Of a DNA stretch of 34,278 bases, positions 24,876 to 31,995 are shown piece after piece. Made by a program: the position numbers and the translations under genes. Source of the DNA: Rhodospirillales bacterium Ga0074136 (lineage in GTDB: Bacteria; Pseudomonadota; Alphaproteobacteria; Acetobacterales; Acetobacteraceae); NCBI GenBank assembly GCA_001464375.1, contig LNEW01000048.1:1-34278 (forward strand), read 5' to 3'. Below the pieces are notes generated by a model. It was given only the letters and a program-made list of their open reading frames with translations, ran no database searches and was not told the DNA's origin. Within the stretch, counting starts at the first letter, position 1. Each line of letters opens with the position of its first letter.

Positions 24876-25339
24876 GCGACGTGGCCGAGGGGACGAAGGC
24901 GCCGGCCTTCAGGATGCAGGCGAGCGGGGGGCGCGAGGTGTCCTCCGACGCGCTGCAGGGCAAGCCCTATCTCATCTATTTCTATCCGAAGGCCGATACG
25001 CCGGGCTGCACCAAGCAGGCCTGCGGCGTGCAGGAAGCGCTGCCGGCGCTGGGCCGGATCGGCCTCGAGGTGATCGGGGTCAGCCCCGATGCCATGCCGC
25101 CGATCGAGAAGTTCGCGAAGAAGTACAACCTCGCCTTCCCGCTGGCATCGGACGAGGACCATACGGTCGCCGAGGCCTATGGCGTGTGGGTGCAGAAGTC
25201 GATGTACGGGCGCACCTACATGGGGATGGAGCGCACATCCTTCCTCGTCGGCGCCGACGGCAGGATCGCGCGCATCTGGCGCAAGGTGAAGCCGGAGGCG
25301 CATGCCGCGCAGGTGCTCGAGGCAGCCGCGGCGCTGTAG
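24872..25339 (+). CDS. bcp: Thioredoxin-dependent peroxiredoxin, Bcp/PrxQ type
   Basis: A 155-residue peroxiredoxin that reduces hydrogen peroxide and organic peroxides using thioredoxin. The peroxidatic Cys46 lies in 'YFYPKADTPGCTKQAC', and Cys51, five residues later, is the resolving cysteine typical of atypical 2-Cys PrxQ proteins. 'VIGVSPDAMPPIEKFAKKYN' and 'RTSFLVGADGRIARIWRKVK' complete the thioredoxin-like fold. Length is standard. The start codon overlaps the glnE stop by four bases (ATGA), so translation is probably coupled to glnE, a pairing of nitrogen control and peroxide defence that may be only positional. Confidence 0.93.
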   Translation: MSDVAEGTKAPAFRMQASGGREVSSDALQGKPYLIYFYPKADTPGCTKQACGVQEALPALGRIGLEVIGVSPDAMPPIEKFAKKYNLAFPLASDEDHTVAEAYGVWVQKSMYGRTYMGMERTSFLVGADGRIARIWRKVKPEAHAAQVLEAAAAL

Positions 25340-25348
25340 GGCGAAGCG

Positions 25349-25375
25349 CACCGGCGCACGACCGTGCCGCCGGTG
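25349..25375. terminator. Hairpin after bcp, between convergent genes
   Basis: CACCGGCGCACG and CGTGCCGCCGGTG pair over about 12 bp with one bulged base and a minimal loop. It begins 10 bases after the bcp stop. A second small inverted repeat (GATCACC at 25442-25448, GGTGATC at 25462-25468) spans the end of the convergent J-domain-like gene. Neither has a T-tract. Confidence 0.5.
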
Positions 25376-25443
25376 TCAGTGTGGAAAACGGATGGCCGGG
25401 TGGCGGCGTGGGCCGGTGCATCCGCGTGCCGTGTCCCGCGGGA

Positions 25444-26019
25444 TCACCCACCGTGGTGCGTGGTGATCTGGCGGAACACTTCCTCCGCCTCCTTGAAGGT
25501 TTCCTCGGCACGCGCCTTCATCGCCGGGTCGGCGAAGCGATCGGGGTGGAAGCGCAGCCGGAAGGCGCGCTGTGCCGCCTCGACCAGCCAGACCGGCGCC
25601 GTCTCGGACAGGTGGACGCGGCGGAGCAGGCCGTTGCTGCGCGCCGGCAGGGCCTCGGTGGCCAGGGCGCGCTCGGCGGCGGAGGCACGCAGCTCGGCCT
25701 CGCGCAGCCGCGCCTCGGCGGCTTCCAGCCGCGCCCGCAGGTTCTCGACGCGCCCGTCGCGCTCGGCGGCGGCCTCGGTCGGGTTCTGCGCTTCGCCGGT
25801 CTCGGCGCGATTGAGCATCTGCGACACGCGCCGCGCGGCCGAATGCGCGACCTCGACATCGCGCCGCCCGAGTTCGCCCAGGATGAAGGCAAGCAGCTCC
25901 ACGTCGCGAGGATGCGCCTCGGCGAACTCCAGCAGGCGCGAGGATGGCCAGTTGGTCAGGGCCTTCTTGTTCGCGAGCGGCGAGGTGTCCGACATCGAGT
26001 TGTGAAGAGGTCCCTCCAT
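25444..26019 (-). CDS. Short J-domain-like protein with coiled coil (paralogue A)
   Basis: A 191-residue cytoplasmic protein of no recognised family. The N-terminus is helical ('LTNWPSSRLLEFAEA'), residues 80-122 are a Glu/Ala/Arg-rich coiled coil ('RVENLRARLEAAEARLREAE'), and the C-terminus is J-domain-like: 'VWLVEAAQRAFRLRFHPDRF' with the HPD motif at 158-160, then 'AEETFKEAEEVFRQI' as helix III. Helix I of a classical J domain is missing or replaced by 'RRVHLSETAP'. HPD normally stimulates DnaK ATPase, so a co-chaperone or DnaK adaptor role is inferred. It is clearly related to the next gene. Start uncertain: ATG at 26019, or ATG at 25995 (MSDTSPL); neither has a good ribosome site. Function unknown. 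Confidence 0.7.
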   Translation of the reverse strand: MEGPLHNSMSDTSPLANKKALTNWPSSRLLEFAEAHPRDVELLAFILGELGRRDVEVAHSAARRVSQMLNRAETGEAQNPTEAAAERDGRVENLRARLEAAEARLREAELRASAAERALATEALPARSNGLLRRVHLSETAPVWLVEAAQRAFRLRFHPDRFADPAMKARAEETFKEAEEVFRQITTHHGG

Positions 26020-26168
26020 TATTTTTGAGACCTAGCAGGCTTGCTGGCGGCGTTCTACGCATCAGCGGTTGGGTTGGCGCAATCCTTGGCTGCTTTCGCG
26101 CGCGGAATGCCCGGCCCAGTTCGCGCAACGATGGAATCCCGCTTGGGGCGCCCCCGCCGCCGCCGTGT
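26020..26168 (-). other. Spacer between the two J-domain-like genes
   Basis: This spacer of 149 bases is less coding-like than its surroundings. A minus-strand AATAAT at 26017-26022 resembles a -10 element; if used, translation of paralogue A would begin at 25995 rather than 26019. No convincing -35 box, terminator or small gene is visible. Confidence 0.3.
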
Positions 26169-26663
26169 TCAGCCGCGCGCCTCGATCTCGGCGAAGACCG
26201 CCTCGGCGCGCTTGAAGACCTCCTCGGCACGGCCGCGCCCGCCGGCATTGCCGTGGCTGTCGGGGTGGTAGCGCCGGCGGAAGGCGCGACGCACCTCGGC
26301 GACCAGCCAGGCCGGCGCGTCCGGGGTGAGGTAGACGCGGCGATGCGGGCCCGTTTGGCCGTCCGGCGCGGTGGCCGCAAGGCGCGCCTGGGCGGTGGCG
26401 AGCGCGCCGCGCAGGCGCACGATCTCCCCGGCCGCGGAGGCCAGCAGGTCGCGCAGGTCGGCCATGGCCATGCCGCGCGGCGCGGCGCCGGCTTCCTCCT
26501 GCAGCCGCTGCAGCCGTGCCAGCAGCGCCCGGGCCCGGGTGCCGGGGCGATGCGCGACTTCGGTCGCCAGGCCATCCAGAACGGCGCGGTTGGCGACATG
26601 CAGGATCGCCTGCTCGGCCAGTTGTTCGATCGGCCATTCGCGGAACGGCCTGTCCTCCAGCAT
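26169..26663 (-). CDS. Short J-domain-like protein (paralogue B)
   Basis: A 164-residue protein with the same plan as paralogue A: an N-terminal 'REWPIEQLAEQAI' helix (compare 'TNWPSSRLLEFA'), a central charged helical part (45-97), then 'HRRVYLTPDAPAWLVAEVRR' and 'AFRRRYHPDSHGNAG' with HPD at 133-135, ending in 'AEEVFKRAEAVFAEIEARG'. The two genes share the unusual Arg-Arg-Val-[HY]-Leu lead-in to the J-like part. ATG at 26663 follows AGGAGG at 11 bases. It is divergent from the Bug gene at 26800, with a perfect palindrome in between. A DnaK-interacting role is inferred only from HPD; there is no zinc-finger or client-binding domain as in DnaJ. Confidence 0.7.
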   Translation of the reverse strand: MLEDRPFREWPIEQLAEQAILHVANRAVLDGLATEVAHRPGTRARALLARLQRLQEEAGAAPRGMAMADLRDLLASAAGEIVRLRGALATAQARLAATAPDGQTGPHRRVYLTPDAPAWLVAEVRRAFRRRYHPDSHGNAGGRGRAEEVFKRAEAVFAEIEARG

Positions 26664-26710
26664 GGCGCAACGACCCTCCTGGTCCCTTCGTCCGGTGTGC
26701 CACGGCGTGG

Positions 26711-26727
26711 ATGAACGCGGCGTTCAT
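26711..26727. promoter_or_regulatory. Perfect 17-bp palindrome, probable operator upstream of Bug gene 4
   Basis: ATGAACGC-G-GCGTTCAT has perfect 8-bp arms around one base. It lies in the 136-base divergent spacer, 48 bases after the start of the J-domain-like gene and 72 bases before the Bug start. The core GAACG...CGTTC resembles the palindrome at 29044-29059, but the arms are one base further apart. Confidence 0.5.
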
Positions 26728-26799
26728 GGCGCGGCCCCGGTCCTTTCGGCGGGCGCCCGGATGGGCGAGACTGGGCGCGTTCGGGAAAGGAAACGCGAC

Positions 26800-27774
26800 A
26801 TGGCGATGATCCACGGGTTGGGGCGGCGGGCGCTGCTGGCGGCGGCGGGCGTGCTGGCGGCACCGGACGTGCGCGCGCAGGCGGCCTGGCCCAGCCGGCC
26901 TGTGCGCCTGGTGGTCCCCTTCCCGCCTGGCGGGTCGAACGACGTGGTGGCGCGCCCGCTGGCGGAACGCCTGCAACAGCGGCTCGGCCAGCCGGTCGTC
27001 ATCGAGAACCGCGCCGGCGCGGGCGGCGCAATCGGCGCCACCGCCGTGTCGCAGGCGCCGGCCGATGGCTACACGCTGATGGTGTCGTCGTCGTCCTTCG
27101 CGACGACATCGGTGTCGCAGCGCGTGCCGTGGGGCGTGCTGGAGAACTTCACGCCGGTGGCGCTGCTGGCGCGGTCCCCGTTCATCGTCATCGTGAACAA
27201 CGACCTGCCGGTGCGCAGCATCCAGGACCTGGTGCGGCTCGCGAAGGAACGGCCCGGGCGGATCGACTACGGCACCTCAGGCCCTGGCGGCATCAACCAC
27301 TTCGTCACCGAGTTTTTCGCACAGCGCGCCGGCGTGCAGATGAACCACGTGCCCTACCGCGGCACCGGGCCGGCGGTGACGGACCTCGTCGCCGGCCATA
27401 TCCAGCTGATGATCACCACGCTGCCGAGTGCGGCCGGCGTGGTGCGCGACGGACGGGTGCGGCTGCTCGCCTACAGCGCCGAGGGCATCCCGGCGGGTGC
27501 GCCGCCGGCGCCGCAGGTGAAGGAAAGCGGGCTCGACTACGACATCGCCATCTGGTGGGGGTTGTTCGCGCCGCACGGCCTGCCGGCGCCGATCCTCGAG
27601 CGATTGAACGCGGAGGCCAATACGGCGCTGCGCGACCCGGACATGGCGCGGCTGTACCAGGGCGAGGGTGCGCGGCCATCGCCGGGCACGCCGGCCGACT
27701 TCGTCGCCATGCTGCGCACCGACATCGCCCGCTGGCGCGAGGTGGCGCAGCTCGCGAACATTCGCATCGACTGA
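26800..27774 (+). CDS. Bug/TctC-family periplasmic substrate-binding protein (fourth in window)
   Basis: A 324-residue Bug-family binding protein with a signal peptide (LGRRALLAAAGVLAAPDVRA), the hallmark 'PVRLVVPFPPGGSNDVVAR', 'GQPVVIENRAGAGGAIGA', 'DYGTSGPGGINHFVTEFF' and 'MNHVPYRGTGPAVTDLVAGH'. It is well diverged from the 5508-8610 array. ATG at 26800 follows AAAGGA; the open frame further upstream is antisense to the J-domain-like gene and is discarded. The CoA transferase gene starts 8 bases after its stop, so the bound carboxylic acid is probably the acid activated by that enzyme. A palindrome at 26711-26727 may control the unit. No TctA/TctB is present. Confidence 0.92.
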   Translation: MAMIHGLGRRALLAAAGVLAAPDVRAQAAWPSRPVRLVVPFPPGGSNDVVARPLAERLQQRLGQPVVIENRAGAGGAIGATAVSQAPADGYTLMVSSSSFATTSVSQRVPWGVLENFTPVALLARSPFIVIVNNDLPVRSIQDLVRLAKERPGRIDYGTSGPGGINHFVTEFFAQRAGVQMNHVPYRGTGPAVTDLVAGHIQLMITTLPSAAGVVRDGRVRLLAYSAEGIPAGAPPAPQVKESGLDYDIAIWWGLFAPHGLPAPILERLNAEANTALRDPDMARLYQGEGARPSPGTPADFVAMLRTDIARWREVAQLANIRID

Positions 27775-27782
27775 GGAGTGGC

Positions 27783-29030
27783 ATGACCGGCATCCACCGC
27801 AAATCCTTCGACCCCACCGCGCGCGGCGCCATGGACGGCGTGCGGGTGGTGGACCTGTCGCGCCTGGTCGCCGGCAATGTGCTGACCAAGGTGTTCTCCG
27901 ACCACGGCGCCGAGGTGGTGAAGGTGGAGCCGCCCGAGGGCGACACGCTGCGCGCCTGGCGCGTGGGCGGTGTCGAGACGTCGTGGAAGACCATCTGCCG
28001 CAACAAGAAGTCCGTCGCGCTGGACCTCAAGCGACCCGAGGGGATCGCGGCGGTGAAGGCGCTGGTGCAGGACGCCGCGATGTTCGTGGAATCCTTCCGC
28101 CCGGGCGTGCTGGAAGCGATGGGGCTGGCACCCGCCGAGCTGCTCGCGATCAACCCGGCGCTGGTGGTGGTGCGCATCTCCGGCTGGGGGCAGGACGGGC
28201 CGTATCGCCACAAGCCCGGCTTCGGCACGCTGGTCGAGGGCTATTCCGGCTTCGCCGCGGTGAACGGCTTCGACGACCGCGAGCCGGTGTTGCCGCCGAT
28301 GTTCATGGGCGATGCCTATGCCGGGCTCTATGGCGCATCGGTGGCGATGATCGCGCTGCGCCATGCGGAGGCCGGCGGGGCTGGGCAGGTGCTGGATGTC
28401 TCGCTGTTCGAACCGCTGTTCAGCGTGCTGGAACCGCAGGTGGCGAATTGGCGCATCACCGGCAAGCGCAAGCCTCGCACGGGCAGCCGCAGCACCAATA
28501 CGTCGCCGCGCAACGCGTACCGCACGCGGGATGGCGGGTGGGTGTGCCTGTCGGCCTCCACGCAGGGCATGACGGAAAAGCTGTTCCGGTCGATTGATCG
28601 CGAGGATCTGGTCAGCGACCCGCGCTTCGCCAACAACCCGGCGCGGCTGCAGCACTGGCAGGAGCTGGACGCCATCATCGGCGGCTGGATCGGTGAACGC
28701 ACGCTGGCCGACAACGTCGCGCATTTCGACCGCGCCGGCGTGACCATCGGTCCGATCATGGACACCGCCATGCTGGAGCAGGACCCCTACACCATCGAGC
28801 GCGAGGCGCTGATCGAGGTGCCGGACGCCGACATGCCCGGCGGCTGGCTGCCGATGCACGGGATGGTGCCGCGGCTGTCCGGCACGCCCGGCGTGCTGGC
28901 GCGCCCCGCGCCGCGCATCGGCGAACACAATGACGAGGTGCTGGAGCCGGCCTTGGGCGCCGCGGAACTGGCGCGCCTGCGCGGCCTCGGCGTGGTGCGG
29001 GACACGCCGGCGCGGCAGGCCGCCGAATAG
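27783..29030 (+). CDS. CaiB/BaiF (family III) CoA transferase
   Basis: A 415-residue class III CoA transferase that moves CoA from an acyl-CoA donor to a free carboxylic acid through an aspartyl anhydride. The catalytic residue is Asp177 in 'MFMGDAYAGLYGA'. Other family segments are 'GVRVVDLSRLVAGNVLTKVF', 'HGAEVVKVEPPEGD', 'NKKSVALDLKRPEG' and 'RISGWGQDGPY'. Length is typical. ATG at 27783 has a GAGGAG site and follows the Bug gene by 8 bases, indicating an operon for uptake and activation of one organic acid. Whether it acts on succinyl-, formyl- or other CoA donors cannot be judged. TetR follows at once. Confidence 0.92.
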   Translation: MTGIHRKSFDPTARGAMDGVRVVDLSRLVAGNVLTKVFSDHGAEVVKVEPPEGDTLRAWRVGGVETSWKTICRNKKSVALDLKRPEGIAAVKALVQDAAMFVESFRPGVLEAMGLAPAELLAINPALVVVRISGWGQDGPYRHKPGFGTLVEGYSGFAAVNGFDDREPVLPPMFMGDAYAGLYGASVAMIALRHAEAGGAGQVLDVSLFEPLFSVLEPQVANWRITGKRKPRTGSRSTNTSPRNAYRTRDGGWVCLSASTQGMTEKLFRSIDREDLVSDPRFANNPARLQHWQELDAIIGGWIGERTLADNVAHFDRAGVTIGPIMDTAMLEQDPYTIEREALIEVPDADMPGGWLPMHGMVPRLSGTPGVLARPAPRIGEHNDEVLEPALGAAELARLRGLGVVRDTPARQAAE

Positions 29031-29043
29031 CGCCGCTTGTTAT

Positions 29044-29059
29044 TGGAACGGTCGTTCCA
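29044..29059. promoter_or_regulatory. Perfect 16-bp palindrome, probable TetR operator
   Basis: TGGAACG-GT-CGTTCCA is a perfect inverted repeat beginning 13 bases after the CoA transferase stop and ending 31 bases before the preferred TetR start. It lies in an AT-rich pocket that may contain the promoter of the TetR-GST-peroxiredoxin unit. Position and symmetry suggest autoregulation by the adjacent TetR protein. Confidence 0.6.
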
Positions 29060-29090
29060 TATCCTGCGCGCGCAGTGGAGACCGCCCACC

Positions 29091-29738
29091 CTGGCCCGAC
29101 CCCGCGCCTTCGATGAGGACACCGCCCTCGATGCCGCCATGCTCCGCTTCTGGGACCATGGCTATGCCGCGACGTCGGTGCGCGACCTGGGCCAGGCGAT
29201 GGGGCTTGGGGCGGCCAGCCTGTACAACAGCTTCGGCGACAAGCATGCGCTGTTCGCGCGCTGCCTGGATCGCTACCTGGATGGCAACATGCGCGAACGC
29301 ATCGCGCGGCTGGAGACGATGCACCCGCCGCGCGCAGCCATCGAGGCCTTCCTGCAGGAGGTCGTTGCGCGGTCCCTGTGCGACCGGCGCGGCTGCCTGC
29401 TGGTGAACACCGCGCTGGAGGTGGCTCCGCACGACGCGGCGGTCGGCGCCATCGTGGCGGACCGGCTCGCGGAACTCGAAGGCTTCTTCCGCCGCTGCGT
29501 GGTGGCGGGGCAGCGGGCGGGGAGCATCGCGCGGGGGCGCGCCGCGCGCGACTTGGCGCGGCTGCTGCTGACCACGGTGATGGGGCTGCGCGTCCTGGCG
29601 CGGGCGCGGCCCGACCCGGCGCTGCTGCGCGGCGCGGCGCGCCAGGCGCTGGCGCTGCTGGATCCGCCCGGCGCATCGATGCCGGGGCGCGGCGCGCCAC
29701 GCACCCGACACAGGACGGCCACGACAGGAGACGCATGA
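29091..29738 (+). CDS. TetR/AcrR-family transcriptional regulator, probable CTG start
   Basis: About 215 residues with an N-terminal TetR DNA-binding domain ('TSVRDLGQAMGLGAASLYNS', then 'FGDKHALFARCLDRYL') and a helical ligand domain ('RRGCLLVNTALEVAPHD'). No ATG or GTG is in frame before the conserved region. CTG at 29091 lies 9 bases after GGAGA and gives an N-terminus [M]ARPRAFDEDTAL, which matches TetR relatives that begin at this place. The alternatives, TTG at 29037 or 29043, have no ribosome site and would put the palindrome 29044-29059 inside the coding sequence. Its stop overlaps the GST start (ATGA). It probably represses its own operon until a small electrophile or peroxide-related ligand binds (inference). 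Confidence 0.82.
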   Translation: MARPRAFDEDTALDAAMLRFWDHGYAATSVRDLGQAMGLGAASLYNSFGDKHALFARCLDRYLDGNMRERIARLETMHPPRAAIEAFLQEVVARSLCDRRGCLLVNTALEVAPHDAAVGAIVADRLAELEGFFRRCVVAGQRAGSIARGRAARDLARLLLTTVMGLRVLARARPDPALLRGAARQALALLDPPGASMPGRGAPRTRHRTATTGDA

Positions 29739-30427
29739 TGGCACGGCAACTCTATGAACTCTGCGGCACGGATGCGCAGCGGGTGTTCAGCCCCTTCTGC
29801 TGGCGCAGCCGGATGGCGCTGGCGCACAAGGGGCTGGATTTCGACAGCGTTCCCTGGCGCTTCACCGAAGGCGCGCGGCTTGCCTTTGCCGGCCACGACA
29901 AGGTGCCCGTGCTGGTGGATGACGAGCGCGTCGTGGTCGATTCCTTCGACATCGCGAAGCACCTCGATGCGGCGTACCCGGAGGCGCCGTCACTGATGCG
30001 GGGCAACCCCGAGCCCTACGCCTTCATCGGCGCCTGGACGGATACGGTTCTGCATGCGGGCATTGCCGGGCTGATCGTGTCCGACATTCCATCGCTGCTC
30101 GGTGAAGCCGACCGCGCGTATTTCGTGCAGAGCCGCGAGGCGCGCTACAGCAAGCCGCTGGCCGAGGTGACCGCCGGGCGCGAGGACCGCCTGCCCGCCT
30201 TCCGCGCCACGCTGCTGCCGTTGCGCCAGGCGCTGCGAGGGCGGGATTTCCTGGGCGGTGCGGCGCCGGATTATGCCGACTACACGGTGTTCGGCGGCTT
30301 CATGTGGGCGCGCAGCGTCAGCCCGCTGCCGCTGCTCGAGCCTTCGGATGCAGTGCATGCCTGGCGCGAGCGGATGCTCGACCTGCATGGCGGCATGGCG
30401 CGCCGTGCGCCGTGCCTGGGGGCCTGA
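29735..30427 (+). CDS. Glutathione S-transferase-family protein (beta-etherase LigE-like group)
   Basis: A 230-residue cytosolic GST. The thioredoxin-like N-domain has 'FSPFCWRSRMALAHKGLDFD' and the cis-Pro/glutathione segment 'HDKVPVLVDDERVVVDSFDI' with the conserved Ser after Asp; the C-domain is helical ('YADYTVFGGFMWARSVSPL'). The 'WRFTE' lead and the overall pattern resemble the LigE/LigF-type and related GSTs that act on ether or halogenated substrates. ATG at 29735 overlaps the TetR stop; ATG at 29738 is equally possible and has a better spacing (7 bases) to AGGAG. The context with TetR and a peroxiredoxin-like protein suggests detoxification or thiol stress. The substrate is unknown. 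Confidence 0.88.
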   Translation: MMARQLYELCGTDAQRVFSPFCWRSRMALAHKGLDFDSVPWRFTEGARLAFAGHDKVPVLVDDERVVVDSFDIAKHLDAAYPEAPSLMRGNPEPYAFIGAWTDTVLHAGIAGLIVSDIPSLLGEADRAYFVQSREARYSKPLAEVTAGREDRLPAFRATLLPLRQALRGRDFLGGAAPDYADYTVFGGFMWARSVSPLPLLEPSDAVHAWRERMLDLHGGMARRAPCLGA

Positions 30428-30438
30428 GGAGAGTTGCC

Positions 30439-30963
30439 ATGACCCACATGAGCGCATTGGCCGCCGGTGCCGTCTTCCCCGCCGTCGCCGTGCCGCGCCT
30501 GGGCGGCGGCGAGGTCGCACCTGCGGCGATGGAAGGCTGGCGCCTGGTCGTCGTCTATCGCGGCAAGCACTGCCCGCTGTGCAAGCCGTATCTGACAGGC
30601 CTGGACGGGTTGATCGACACCTTCGCCGAGGCCGGCGTGCAGGTCATGGCGATCTCGGCCGACCCGCAGGAGAAGGCCGCCGCGGATGCGGCCGAATTCA
30701 AGTGGCGCTTTCCACTGGGCTATGGGCTGTCCGTCCCGCAGATGCGCCAACTCGGCCTCTATGTGTCGGACCCGCGATCCCCGCAGGAGACCGACCGGCC
30801 CTTCGCCGAACCCGGCCTGTTCCTGATCAACCCGGCCGGCACCGTGCAGATCGTGGACGTTTCCAACGCGCCCTTCGCGCGGCCGGACCTGGCTGCCATC
30901 GCGCGCGGAGCGAAGCGGATCCAGGAACTGAACTACCCGATCCGCGGCACCCACGCCGGATAG
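30439..30963 (+). CDS. Peroxiredoxin-like (AhpC/TSA) protein with CxxC motif
   Basis: A 174-residue thioredoxin-fold protein of the AhpC/TSA group. The active-site segment reads 'VVYRGKHCPLCKPYLTGLD' with Cys45 and Cys48 as a CxxC pair instead of the single-Cys TxxC of classical peroxiredoxins. 'QVMAISADPQEKAAADA' and 'PGLFLINPAGTVQIVDVSN' complete the fold. It may be a thiol peroxidase or disulfide reductase. ATG at 30439 has a strong GAGGAGAG site and follows GST by 11 bases, so it is the third gene of the TetR unit. The convergent dehydrogenase ends 6 bases downstream. Confidence 0.87.
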   Translation: MTHMSALAAGAVFPAVAVPRLGGGEVAPAAMEGWRLVVVYRGKHCPLCKPYLTGLDGLIDTFAEAGVQVMAISADPQEKAAADAAEFKWRFPLGYGLSVPQMRQLGLYVSDPRSPQETDRPFAEPGLFLINPAGTVQIVDVSNAPFARPDLAAIARGAKRIQELNYPIRGTHAG

Positions 30964-30969
30964 CACGCG

Positions 30970-31995
30970 TCAGAACGCGATCTGCACCTTCATCGCGCGC
31001 GACCGGTCGGCGGCCAGCGTGAAGGCTTCCGCGGCGCGCTCGATGGGAAAGCGTTCGGTCAGCAAGGGCACGACATCGATCCTGCGCGTCGCCAGGGCTT
31101 CCACCGCCATGGCGAATTCGGCGTGGAAGCGGAAGGTGCCGCGCCAGGTGATCTCCTTCGCCGCCAGCACCGACATCGGCACGGGCGCGTCACCGCCGAT
31201 GCCGATCTGCACGATGGTCCCGCCGGGCCTGACCACCGGCAGGATGCCGAGCAGCGCGCGCGGACTGCCGGAGGCCTCCAGCGCGACGTCGAAGAAGCCC
31301 TTGTCGGCGCCATAGGCGGCCAGCGCATCGGGGTCGGCGTGGAAACGGTCGGCGCCCATCTTCAGCGCAACCGCGCGCGGCGCGTCCGACAGGTCGGTGG
31401 CGATGATCTCCCGCGCACCGCCCATCCGCGCCGCGGCGATGGCGAGCGCACCGATCGGCCCGCAGCCCGTGACCAGCACGCGGCGGCCGAGCAGCGGGCC
31501 GGCCTGCCGCGCGGCATGCAGGCACACGGCCAGCGGCTCGGCGAAGGCGGCGGTGGTGGTGTCGAGGCCATCGGGCAAGGGCACCGCCTGCGCGGCCTCG
31601 CAGACCAGCGCCTCGCGGAAGCCGCCATCGACATGCGGGTCGCGCATCGCGCTGCCGTAGAAGCGCATGTCGAGGCAATGCTGCGCGGCGCCCTCCAGGC
31701 AGTAGCGGCAGCGCCCGCACGGCAATGACGGGTTCACCGCGACCGCCTGGCCGGCGGCCAGACCCGTCACGCCCGCGCCGAGCGCATCGATCACGCCGGC
31801 GACCTCGTGCCCCAGCACCATCGGGTGCTTCACGCGGATGGCGCCGAAGCCGCCATGCTGGAAGTAGTGCAGATCCGACCCGCAGATGCCGCCGGCGGCG
31901 ATTCGCACGCGCACCTGGCCGGGGCCGGGTTCGCCGGCGTCGCGCCGTTCCACACGAAGGTCGTGCGCGGCGTGGATGACGACGGCGCGGCTCAT
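30970..31995 (-). CDS. Zinc alcohol dehydrogenase, L-idonate 5-dehydrogenase-like
   Basis: A 341-residue medium-chain dehydrogenase. Catalytic zinc ligands are Cys38 (GGICGSDLHYFQHGGFG), His63 and Glu64 (LGHEVAG); the structural zinc site has Cys93, 96, 99 and 107. The 'DLHYFQHGGFGAIRVKHPMV' segment is characteristic of L-idonate 5-dehydrogenase (IdnD), which oxidises L-idonate to 5-keto-D-gluconate with NAD(P). The Rossmann motif is 'VTGCGPIGALAI'. The start at 31995 overlaps the stop of the upstream 2-hydroxyacid dehydrogenase gene (ATGA), so translation is coupled. The neighbouring gluconate 5-dehydrogenase-like SDR strengthens the sugar-acid assignment. A related polyol or uronate substrate remains possible. 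Confidence 0.85.
   Translation of the reverse strand: MSRAVVIHAAHDLRVERRDAGEPGPGQVRVRIAAGGICGSDLHYFQHGGFGAIRVKHPMVLGHEVAGVIDALGAGVTGLAAGQAVAVNPSLPCGRCRYCLEGAAQHCLDMRFYGSAMRDPHVDGGFREALVCEAAQAVPLPDGLDTTTAAFAEPLAVCLHAARQAGPLLGRRVLVTGCGPIGALAIAAARMGGAREIIATDLSDAPRAVALKMGADRFHADPDALAAYGADKGFFDVALEASGSPRALLGILPVVRPGGTIVQIGIGGDAPVPMSVLAAKEITWRGTFRFHAEFAMAVEALATRRIDVVPLLTERFPIERAAEAFTLAADRSRAMKVQIAF

Noticed and set aside
25376-26863. A 495-codon minus-strand frame spanning both J-domain-like genes.
   Set aside because: It runs in a different frame from both genes and shows Arg/Pro-rich composition without the HPD pattern.
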